Source: Hymenobacter sp. ISL-91
Lineage (GTDB): Bacteria; Bacteroidota; Bacteroidia; Cytophagales; Hymenobacteraceae
Direction: 5' to 3'
NCBI RefSeq assembly: GCF_018613725.1
Contig: NZ_JAGGPS010000013.1
Span: 42,141-106,140 of the forward strand
DNA length: 64,000 nucleotides
A program made the position numbers and the translations under genes. The notes under the pieces are model-generated. The model made no database searches, was not told the DNA's origin, and was given only the letters and a program-made list of their open reading frames with translations. Numbering within the stretch: position 1 is the first letter of the stretch; each line of letters opens with the position of its first letter. Below are positions 56,893 through 64,000 of the stretch, one piece after another.

Positions 56893-59800
56893 ATGGCTTC
56901 AGCAAAGACGTCCCAATCCACCCGTCCGGCCACCACGCCCCCGGACACCGCCACTGCAACGGTTCCCGGCACGCCTTCGCAACCGGTTCGCAGCGACCAC
57001 ACGCGTAAAAAAGGAGCCGAGGATTCCCGTCAATTATCGGCCAAGAGTTCCGATTCGGATTATATCAACGACCAGCTCAACCGGGTGCTCTATGCACTCG
57101 ACGCCTTCAAAAAGGGCGACGTGAGTGTGCGGCTGACCAAGCAGAACGACGACATCTTCGCCGAAATTGCCGAGGCCTACAACTCAATGGTCGACATGAT
57201 TGCCGGCGTGGGTGGTGAGGTGTCGCGCATTTCGAAGGTGGCCGGCGTAGAAGGCAACCTGAAGGCCCGCGCCTCGGTGGATAACGCCGCCGGCTTCTGG
57301 CGCGACATGATCAACAACATCAACGGCCTCGTGGATAGCATTGCCGTGCCGGTGCTCGAAGTGGGCAAGGTGCTTAAAAACATCAGCCGCGGCAACCTCG
57401 ACGAGACGTTCCAGATTCCGGTTTCGGGCGACTTCAAGGTGATGGCCGAAACCATCAACAAGACCATCGACAACCTCAACTTGTTTGCCGGCGAAGTAAC
57501 CCGCGTGGCCCAGGAGGTAGGCACCGAGGGCAAGCTCGGCGGCCAGGCCTCCGTGCCCAACGTAGGCGGCGTGTGGAAAGACCTAACGGACAACGTGAAC
57601 ACGATGGCCAGCAACCTGACGAGTCAGGTGCGCGACATTGCCAACGTAGCCACAGCCGTAGCCAAAGGCGACCTGAGTCAGAAAATCACCGTCGATGTAA
57701 AAGGTGAACTGCTCGATCTGAAGCAGAACCTCAACCAGATGGTGGACTCGCTCAACCTGTTTGCCGGCGAAGTAACCCGCGTGGCCCAGGAAGTAGGCAC
57801 TGAGGGTAAGCTCGGCGGCCAGGCCTCGGTGCCCAACGTGGCTGGCACCTGGAAGGAGCTGACCGACAACGTGAACACGATGGCCAGCAACCTGACTTCT
57901 CAGGTGCGCGATATTGCCAACGTGGCCACGGCCGTAGCCAAAGGCGACCTGACGCAGAAGATGACCGTGGACGTGAAGGGCGAAATCCTGGAGCTCAAGG
58001 ACATCCTCAACCAAATGGTGGACTCGCTGAACGTGTTTGCCGGCGAAGTAACCCGCGTGGCCCGCGAAGTAGGTACTGAGGGTATTCTGGGCGGCCAGGC
58101 CAACGTGCCGAGCGTTTCGGGCACCTGGAAAGACCTGACCGACAACGTAAACACGATGGCCAGCAACCTGACGAGTCAGGTGCGCGACATTGCCAATGTG
58201 GCCACGGCCGTAGCCAAAGGCGACCTGAGCCAGAAAGTATCGGTTGATGTAAAAGGCGAGCTTTTCCAGCTCAAGGAAAACCTCAACCAGATGGTGGACT
58301 CGCTCAACACCTTCGGTGATGAGGTGACCCGGGTGGCCCGCGAGGTAGGTACCGAAGGCCGCCTCGGCGGCCAGGCCAATGTACCCAATGTGCGCGGCAC
58401 CTGGAAAGACCTGACCGACAACGTAAATTTCATGGCCGCCTCGCTCACGAGCCAGGTGCGCGACATTGCCAACGTAACCTCGGCCGTAGCCCGGGGCGAC
58501 CTGAGCCAGAAAGTATCGGTTGATGTGAAAGGCGAGCTGCTCGACCTCAAGGACAACATCAACCAGATGGTGGACTCGTTGAACGTGTTTGCCGGCGAAG
58601 TAACCCGGGTGGCCCAGGAAGTGGGCACCGAGGGCCGCCTCGGCGGCCAGGCCAACGTGCCCAACGTGGATGGCGTGTGGAAGCAGCTGACCGACAACGT
58701 AAACACGATGGCCGCTAACCTCACCACTCAGGTGCGAGGCCTCGTGAAAGTGGTAACCGCCGTTTCGCAGGGCGACCTGACCCAGAAGCTGACCCTCGGC
58801 GCGCAGGGCGAAGTGGCCGACCTGGCCGACACCATCAACCGCATGGTGGACGACCTCAACCGCTTGGCCGTGGAAGTAAGCCGCGTAGCTAAAGTGGCCG
58901 GTGTGGAGGGCAAGCTCACCGAGCGGGCCACCGTAACCGACGTGTCGGGCTCGTGGAAAGAACTCGTGGACACGCTCAACGCCCTTATCGAATCTATTGC
59001 CTCGCCGGTGCTCGAAGTGAGCCGCGTGGTGCGGGCCATTTCGGAAGGCGACCTGCAGCAGCGGGCCGAGATTGAAACTACCGGCGACATCCGTGCCATG
59101 GCCGACGCGTTGAACCTGGCCGTGGACAACCTCAACGAACTGCTGGGCGAAATCAACGAGTCGTCGCAGATTGTGGGCGAGTCGTCGGAGGAGATGGTGG
59201 AGAAAGGCCAGGCCATGAGCCAGGTAACAGCCGACGTGGCCCGCGCCATGCAGCAAATGGCCGAAGGTGCTCAGAACCAGGCTCTCAAAACCGATCAGGC
59301 CTTCAAGCTGATTGAGGAAATCATGCAGGCGACCAAGGAAACCGCCGGTAAAGCCGATGTCGGCATTAAGGCGGCCATCCTCGGTGAGCAGACCTCGCAG
59401 CTCGGCCTGAAAACGGTGGCCGAAGTGGTGAAAAACATGGAGGAAATCAGCTCGGCTGCTGCTCAGACCTCGAAAACCATTGAAGTACTGAGTACGCGCT
59501 CGGGCGAAATCAGCAAGTCGCTGGGCGTAATCACCGACATTGCCTCCCAGACCAACCTGCTGGCCCTGAACGCCGCCATTGAGGCCGCCCGGGCCGGGGA
59601 AGCCGGCCGCGGCTTTGCCGTAGTAGCCGAAGAAATCCGGAAGCTGGCCGAAGGCTCGCGCAAGTCGGCCTCCGAAATTGCCACGCTGGTAGAGGACGTT
59701 CGCAAGGATACCACCTCGGCCGCTACCGCCATCAGCACCATGGAAGGCCGGGTACTCAAGGGCAAGAATGCCACCTTCGAGGCCAGCTCGGCCTTCAAAA

Positions 59801-60372
59801 ACATTGCTACCAGCTCCGGCGAAACCTTGCGCACCAGCCGCGACATTCTCACGGCCACCGAAATTCAGAAAACGAGTATCGGCGACGTGGTGAAATACGT
59901 GGAGGAAGTGGTAGCCATTGCCGAGCAGACGGCCTCGGGCACCCAGCAAGTGGCTGGCACCGCCAAGCAGCTCTCCACCAGCATGCAGGAGCTGACTACC
60001 AGCAGCCAGAATCTGACCGACATTGCCGACGACCTGCAGCTGGGCCTGTCGGCCTTCCAGCTGATGGAATACCTGGAACCCGAGCCGGAGCCCGAGCCTA
60101 TCCGTCGGCGCCTGACGCGCCGCCCCGCTCCGGCCGTTGCTCCGGCCCCGCCCGCCCCGGCGGCTGCCGCGCCGCGCCGGCCGCGCCGTGCTGTGGCTAC
60201 GCCTGCTCCAGCTGCCGAGCCGGTACCCGAGCGTCGGCCAACTCGCCGGGCGGTTGCCCGGCCAGCAGTTGCTGCTCCGGCGGCCAAGGCCGCTAGCAAA
60301 GCCGCCACTCCGGCCGCCAAAGCAACACCGGCCCCAAAATCTGCAAAACGGAAAGCCGATAAGGGCAAATAG
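56893..60372 (+). CDS. Soluble methyl-accepting chemotaxis-type receptor with tandem HAMP units
   Basis: About 1,159 residues from the ATG at 56893. No membrane segment is visible. After a Thr/Pro-rich start, HAMP-like units fill residues about 60-760. Five near-identical 92-residue units (period 276 bp, starting at 57469, 57745, 58021, 58297, 58573; core [21 protein letters not shown]...[20 protein letters not shown]) precede a diverged unit at 58849. The MCP signalling domain follows, with tip [23 protein letters not shown] at about residue 885, then a Pro/Ala/Lys-rich tail. It is a cytoplasmic sensor signalling to CheA/CheW encoded next. Confidence 0.92.
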   Translation: MASAKTSQSTRPATTPPDTATATVPGTPSQPVRSDHTRKKGAEDSRQLSAKSSDSDYINDQLNRVLYALDAFKKGDVSVRLTKQNDDIFAEIAEAYNSMVDMIAGVGGEVSRISKVAGVEGNLKARASVDNAAGFWRDMINNINGLVDSIAVPVLEVGKVLKNISRGNLDETFQIPVSGDFKVMAETINKTIDNLNLFAGEVTRVAQEVGTEGKLGGQASVPNVGGVWKDLTDNVNTMASNLTSQVRDIANVATAVAKGDLSQKITVDVKGELLDLKQNLNQMVDSLNLFAGEVTRVAQEVGTEGKLGGQASVPNVAGTWKELTDNVNTMASNLTSQVRDIANVATAVAKGDLTQKMTVDVKGEILELKDILNQMVDSLNVFAGEVTRVAREVGTEGILGGQANVPSVSGTWKDLTDNVNTMASNLTSQVRDIANVATAVAKGDLSQKVSVDVKGELFQLKENLNQMVDSLNTFGDEVTRVAREVGTEGRLGGQANVPNVRGTWKDLTDNVNFMAASLTSQVRDIANVTSAVARGDLSQKVSVDVKGELLDLKDNINQMVDSLNVFAGEVTRVAQEVGTEGRLGGQANVPNVDGVWKQLTDNVNTMAANLTTQVRGLVKVVTAVSQGDLTQKLTLGAQGEVADLADTINRMVDDLNRLAVEVSRVAKVAGVEGKLTERATVTDVSGSWKELVDTLNALIESIASPVLEVSRVVRAISEGDLQQRAEIETTGDIRAMADALNLAVDNLNELLGEINESSQIVGESSEEMVEKGQAMSQVTADVARAMQQMAEGAQNQALKTDQAFKLIEEIMQATKETAGKADVGIKAAILGEQTSQLGLKTVAEVVKNMEEISSAAAQTSKTIEVLSTRSGEISKSLGVITDIASQTNLLALNAAIEAARAGEAGRGFAVVAEEIRKLAEGSRKSASEIATLVEDVRKDTTSAATAISTMEGRVLKGKNATFEASSAFKNIATSSGETLRTSRDILTATEIQKTSIGDVVKYVEEVVAIAEQTASGTQQVAGTAKQLSTSMQELTTSSQNLTDIADDLQLGLSAFQLMEYLEPEPEPEPIRRRLTRRPAPAVAPAPPAPAAAAPRRPRRAVATPAPAAEPVPERRPTRRAVARPAVAAPAAKAASKAATPAAKATPAPKSAKRKADKGK
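57469..58848 (+). repeat. Five 276-bp tandem repeats coding HAMP units
   Basis: The repeats begin at 57469, 57745, 58021, 58297 and 58573 with a constant 276-bp period. Long blocks such as the codons for TEGKLGGQA and QVRDIANV are nearly unchanged between units at the DNA level, favouring recent unequal exchange or gene conversion. Confidence 0.92.
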
Positions 60373-60425
60373 AGGCCCGACTTCTGGCAGCCTGATTGCC
60401 CACTACCCACCACGCCGCACTACTA

Positions 60426-60926
60426 ATGCCCGCTTCCGATAAATCTGCCGCGCCCGACCCGATTATTCAGCTTATCGTTTTTCGATTGGGGCAGGAGGAG
60501 TACGCCATTCGCATCGAGCAGGTAAAGGAGGTGACCCTGACGCCCGATATTGCGCGCATGCCCAAAACACCGTCCTTCGTGAAGGGCATTGCCAATTTGC
60601 GCGGCGACATTATTGCCGTCATCGACCTGGAGGAGCGGTTTCAGCTGCGCGAAGCCACCGAGGAGCTGTTTGCCCAAACGTACACCATGGCCATTGAGGC
60701 CAAAGACTATACTATTGGCATTGTGGTGCGCGAGGTGCCTCAGCCACTATCGGTACCACAATCGGCCATCGAACAAACGCCCGAATTCATTCAAGAGGCC
60801 AATATCCATGATAAATACATTGAGGGCATCGCCCGTATCAATGACCGGATTATTGTGGTGCTCGACATGCTGAAATTGCTGACCCCCACCGAAATTATGC
60901 AGTTGCCTACTTCGGCGGCATCTTAG
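60426..60926 (+). CDS. cheW: CheW adaptor
   Basis: A protein of about 166 residues from the ATG at 60426. A CheW-like fold: LIVFRLGQEEYAIRIEQVKEVTLTPDIARMPKTPSFVKGIANLRGDIIAVIDLEERF, and DKYIEGIARINDRIIVVLDMLKLL. It couples the soluble receptor (stop codon 54 bp upstream) to CheA. No extra domain is present. Confidence 0.94.
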   Translation: MPASDKSAAPDPIIQLIVFRLGQEEYAIRIEQVKEVTLTPDIARMPKTPSFVKGIANLRGDIIAVIDLEERFQLREATEELFAQTYTMAIEAKDYTIGIVVREVPQPLSVPQSAIEQTPEFIQEANIHDKYIEGIARINDRIIVVLDMLKLLTPTEIMQLPTSAAS

Positions 60927-61003
60927 CCCCGTAGTCGCCGTACAACGGGCCAGGCCGAACACCCGGCCAGACCCTGCACTCTCACTTCGCATTTCTCTTT
61001 CCC

Positions 61004-61366
61004 ATGAAAAACCGCATTCTCATCGTCGACGACTCGTTCTACATGCGCACGATGCTCAAGAATATGCTCACCGATGCCGGCTACGAAGTAGTTGGTGAGG
61101 CCGCCAACGGCCAGCAGGCCTTAGAAATGGCCATCGAAACCAAGCCCGACCTGATTACCCTCGACGTAATTCTCCCCGATAACACCGGCCTCGACGTGCT
61201 GCGCGGCATCCGCCAGGAACAGCCCGATGTGAAAGTGGTGATGTGCTCGGCTGTAGGCCAGGAGGTTATTGTGAACGAAGCACTGGAAAGCGGCGCATCG
61301 GCGTATATCGTGAAGCCTTTCTCGGAAGAAAAAGTACTCGAAATAGTGGGCAATGCCCTGCAATAG
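61004..61366 (+). CDS. cheY: CheY response regulator
   Basis: A single receiver of 120 residues: ILIVDDSFYMRTML (acid pocket), phosphoacceptor in LITLDVILPDNTG (about D54), switch-region CSAVGQ and the conserved lysine in YIVKPFSEEK. It is probably phosphorylated by CheA encoded 254 bp downstream. No motility genes are in the window, so the output could be gliding, pili or a non-motility pathway. Confidence 0.93.
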   Translation: MKNRILIVDDSFYMRTMLKNMLTDAGYEVVGEAANGQQALEMAIETKPDLITLDVILPDNTGLDVLRGIRQEQPDVKVVMCSAVGQEVIVNEALESGASAYIVKPFSEEKVLEIVGNALQ

Positions 61367-61389
61367 ACCGGAGCCGATACAGTGAACCA

Positions 61390-61413
61390 GCCCCCCGGGA
61401 CTTACGCCCCGGG
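61390..61413 (+). terminator. Hairpin after cheY
   Basis: CCCGGG and CCCGGG pair around an 8-nt loop shortly after the cheY stop. There is no T run, so it may be a pause or RNA-processing hairpin inside the operon rather than a terminator. Confidence 0.3.
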
Positions 61414-61619
61414 CTACTCGTCGTTTCGATTATTCCATCCGGTAACCCAGGGTGGAAGATCAGGAAAACCAGCTGCCTAGCCGAATACTATTTTTCGCAT
61501 ATCCGTGTTTCTCTTGTCGTTTCTTCCGTCCATACCGCTTGTTCCGCTTGAAAGTCCTTGCCTGCTTGGCGAGGATGAGCGGATAGGTGCGGCCGGCAGC
61601 TTTCAACCTTTGTGGCGCG

Positions 61620-63257
61620 ATGAGTAACCGGGAACAGGAGTACCGAGAGCTGTTTATGGCCGAGGCGTTGGAATACTACGACGCCATGAGCCGCCACATC
61701 AGTGAGCTGGAACGCAATCCGGCCGACGAAGAGGCGTTGCGCGAGCTGTTCCGGCTCATGCACAATCTCAAGTCGAATGCCCGGGCGATGGGCTACACCA
61801 GCATCGGCGAGGCAGCCCACCACATGGAAACTGTGTTTGGCCAGCTGCGCGACGGGGAGGCCACTTTTACGGGCAGCATGGTGCCGGTGCTGTTCGGCGG
61901 CATCGATACGCTCGGCGAACTGATACGGGCTGCGGGCGCCCAACAGGAAATGCCCGATGTGCAGCGCCTGCTCGATAACCTCGACCGGCTAACCCGTGGC
62001 GAAGAGCCTAACCTTGATGACGAGGAGGCCGATGATGAGGAGGACGTCAGCCGTAAGCTCGAACTCTCCGATCTGGTGTACATTCAGGTACGGAAGCTCG
62101 ACCACCTGATGAACCTGATGGGGGAGCTGATTATTGATCGGGACCGGATTCTGACGCTGAGCCGCGAAATAAATACCCCCGCCCTAACGGCCGCCGCCGC
62201 CCATTTCTCGCGTATTGCCGATGAGTTGCAGTACAGCATCATGGATGCCCGCCTGGTAGGGGTGGGGTCGTTGTTCAGCAAGTTTCCGCGGGTGGTGCGC
62301 GACGTAGCGACGGCCGAAGGCAAGGATGTGAACCTGACGCTGCAGGGCGAAGACATTCAGATTGACCGCAACATCCTGCAGATTATCACCGATGCGCTGC
62401 TGCACCTGGTACGCAACGCCATTGCCCACGGCCTCGAAACGGCGGCCGAGCGCGAGGCGGCCGGTAAGCCCGCCCAGGGCCAGCTCACGCTCTCGGCCCA
62501 AGCCGAGCGCGACGATGTGCTGGTACAGGTGCAGGACGATGGCCGGGGCATAAATGTAGAAAGTGTGCGGCGCAAAGCCGTAGAGCGCGGCCTGGTAACG
62601 CGGGCCGCCGCTGCCCAACTGCCCGATGCCGCCGTGCGCGCTTTCCTGCTGGAGCCCGGCTTCTCGATGGCCAAGGAGGTAACCGAAATTTCGGGCCGGG
62701 GTGTGGGCCTCGATGTAGTGAAGCTGGCCATTGATTCGCTGGGCGGCCAGCTGCGCGTAGATTCGGTACTGGGCGAAGGCACCACCTTTACGCTGGTGCT
62801 GCCCACGTCCATTGCCGTGAAGGGGGCCCTGCTGTTCGAGCTCGATGAGCGTAGCTACGCCCTGCCCCTCATGCACACCGACTCGGTGGTTTCGCTGCTG
62901 CCCGGTAGTTTCAGCGTGGTGGGTGGGGTACTGCTTACGCGGCTTCAGGACGAGAACGTGCCTGTGGTATCGTTGCGCGAGCTGCTGCACCTGAGCGGCG
63001 ACCAAGCGCTGGCACCGGCCCGCAAATCGACGCTGCAGGGCCGCCAGGATATCATCATTGTCAACTACAACAACCGCCGGCTTGGCCTTATCGTCGACCG
63101 GTTTTTACGCCAGCAGGACATTGTGGTGAAAGCCATGAGCAAGCCGCTGGATACCATTGACCTGTTTGGGGGCGTAACACTGCTCGGTAGCGGGCAAGTG
63201 TGCCTGGTGCTTGATGTGCCGGCCTTAACCCGACTCTTTTTAGCCAAACGGCCATAA
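61620..63257 (+). CDS. cheA: CheA histidine kinase
   Basis: About 545 residues from the ATG at 61620. Order: P1 Hpt domain with LFRLMHNLKSNARAMGY (phosphorylated His at about residue 48), an acidic linker (about 125-145) in place of a separate P2 domain, P3 dimerisation (RKLDHLMNLMGELIIDRDRI), P4 ATPase with HLVRNAIAHGLE (N box), DDGRGIN (G1) and GRGVGLDVVK (G2), and the P5 CheW-like domain to the C-terminus. It phosphorylates CheY. A short P1-P3-P4-P5 layout without recognisable P2 suggests direct P1-CheY docking. Confidence 0.94.
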   Translation: MSNREQEYRELFMAEALEYYDAMSRHISELERNPADEEALRELFRLMHNLKSNARAMGYTSIGEAAHHMETVFGQLRDGEATFTGSMVPVLFGGIDTLGELIRAAGAQQEMPDVQRLLDNLDRLTRGEEPNLDDEEADDEEDVSRKLELSDLVYIQVRKLDHLMNLMGELIIDRDRILTLSREINTPALTAAAAHFSRIADELQYSIMDARLVGVGSLFSKFPRVVRDVATAEGKDVNLTLQGEDIQIDRNILQIITDALLHLVRNAIAHGLETAAEREAAGKPAQGQLTLSAQAERDDVLVQVQDDGRGINVESVRRKAVERGLVTRAAAAQLPDAAVRAFLLEPGFSMAKEVTEISGRGVGLDVVKLAIDSLGGQLRVDSVLGEGTTFTLVLPTSIAVKGALLFELDERSYALPLMHTDSVVSLLPGSFSVVGGVLLTRLQDENVPVVSLRELLHLSGDQALAPARKSTLQGRQDIIIVNYNNRRLGLIVDRFLRQQDIVVKAMSKPLDTIDLFGGVTLLGSGQVCLVLDVPALTRLFLAKRP

Positions 63258-63314
63258 CTCTCGTATTGCAGTCTGGCCGGTTGCCCTGGTAGCCTGCCCT
63301 TTCACCTGAACCCT

Positions 63315-63950
63315 ATGGAATTGCACATGACGGAACTGGAGCGCGACATCATTCGCGAAATCCTGAACATCGGTCTGGCCCGCGCCGCCGACTCGTTCGC
63401 GGTGGTAGCCCAGGAGAAAGTGCTGCTCGAAGTGCCCAACCTTGATATTGTATCGGGGCGGAGCATTCTCGAAAAAGTAAGCGACCTGCAGGCCGGCCAC
63501 GTAGTCATCCAGTCCGATATCCGGGGCGACTTCAACGGCACGACGCTCATGTTTTTCTCGGGCCAGCATGTGCAGCGCCTTTCGCGGGTGTGCCTGCGCA
63601 TGCAAACTCCCGATTCGATCAACATCGATGATATGCAGGAGTCGTTGCTGCTCGAAATCAGCAACATCATCACCGGGGCGCTGGTAACGCAGCTGGCCAA
63701 TATCCTCAAAGCCCGCATATATGGGGCGCCGCCGGCCCATCCGCAGGGCGATATGGATGCCGCCCTGCGCAGCCTGCTGCACGACAACCCGCTGGTGCAG
63801 CCACTCATTTTTTCGGTGATAACCCAGTTCTCAGACAAGGAAAACTCGGTAGAGCTACCACTTATGATCTTCTTCGACCGCGAGACGTTCGAGAAAATCA
63901 TTGCCATCATTCGCACCTACGACTTTATGGGCGGCCAGTTCGGCGGCTAG
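63315..63950 (+). CDS. cheC: CheC-family CheY-P phosphatase
   Basis: A protein of 211 residues with both phosphatase helices intact: D11-IIRE-ILN18 near the start (LERDIIREILNIGLARAADSF) and ESLLLEISNIITGALVTQLANIL in the second half, each with the family's Glu and Asn. CheC dephosphorylates CheY-P and is activated by CheD in some species; no cheD is seen here. It closes the visible operon, 57 bp after cheA. Confidence 0.88.
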   Translation: MELHMTELERDIIREILNIGLARAADSFAVVAQEKVLLEVPNLDIVSGRSILEKVSDLQAGHVVIQSDIRGDFNGTTLMFFSGQHVQRLSRVCLRMQTPDSINIDDMQESLLLEISNIITGALVTQLANILKARIYGAPPAHPQGDMDAALRSLLHDNPLVQPLIFSVITQFSDKENSVELPLMIFFDRETFEKIIAIIRTYDFMGGQFGG

Positions 63951-63977
63951 GTGTACCGTCGAAGTGCCCTACTGCCG

Positions 63978-64000
63978 TAGCGCGAAAATCCGTTTCGCGA
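63978..64000. repeat. Start of a class B palindromic element at the window edge
   Basis: TAGCGCGAAAATCCG followed by TTTCGCGA forms a local hairpin like each arm of the 3295-3387 element. The rest lies beyond the window. Confidence 0.55.

Noticed and set aside
57469..58848. Regular direct repeats suggestive of CRISPR or satellite DNA
   Set aside because: The 276-bp period stays in frame and encodes HAMP units; there are no short repeats with unique spacers.
57583..59949. Very long minus-strand open frame (788 codons) opposite the HAMP receptor
   Set aside because: It is a shadow of the repetitive, GC-rich receptor gene; its translation is low-complexity His/Gly/Val-rich, with no domains.

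Overview
The window looks like a chromosomal segment of a Hymenobacter-like bacterium (Bacteroidota, Cytophagales). The base composition is GC-rich throughout. A T9SS-type C-terminal sorting domain is present at 50617-52017. The promoters that can be read resemble the Bacteroidota form (TTTG about 21 nt upstream of TAnnTTTG). Other genes typical of the phylum are a two-subunit transketolase, a DUF4846 lipoprotein and an RqcH-like NFACT protein. The genus is an inference; the phylum is well supported. No rRNA, tRNA or CRISPR array was seen.

Layout. 1-4.7 kb: start of pseC, pseB, an FkbH-like HAD-GNAT-SGNH protein and a glycosyltransferase, the edge of a surface-glycan locus. 4.9-16.2 kb: ffh, an RqcH-like protein, cupin, metallo-hydrolase, a response regulator, a very large multi-PAS hybrid histidine kinase, a second glycosyltransferase and miaA. 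16.2-25.6 kb: vanadium-haloperoxidase-like lipoprotein, pfkA, TerB-like protein, class III aminotransferase, an ECF sigma factor with two downstream partners, an outer-membrane DUF481-like protein and an MscS channel.

25.7-29.8 kb is the accessory core. An ssb gene overlaps a tyrosine recombinase. Downstream lie triplicated 13-bp repeats and two AT-rich gene cassettes, each ending in an attC-like palindrome. The start of each cassette is complementary to the R'' box of its own attC, the diagnostic geometry of integron cassettes. The recombinase, however, has Xer-like rather than IntI-like spacing between catalytic residues. Next come a bidirectional terminator, a detached copy of the transketolase 3' end and a RelE-type toxin-antitoxin pair, then the intact transketolase gene.

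29.8-46 kb: both transketolase subunits around a VWA protein, bcp, lipocalin, M23 peptidase, FAH-family hydrolase, M48 lipoprotein, WYL regulator, an AT-rich uracil-DNA-glycosylase-like gene, a protein joining an FtsZ C-terminal-like domain to an FtsK gamma-like winged helix, and the convergent polyphosphate genes ppk1 and ppx/gppA. 46-56.5 kb: a metallophosphoesterase/surface-antigen gene split by an apparent frameshift, a YdjM-like membrane protein, a secreted M23 peptidase, a zinc-less Sir2, DUF4846 and topA. 56.9-64 kb: a chemosensory operon made of a soluble receptor with tandem HAMP units, CheW, CheY, CheA and CheC.

About ten intergenic palindromic repeat elements, in at least five sequence classes, punctuate the window and often follow stop codons.
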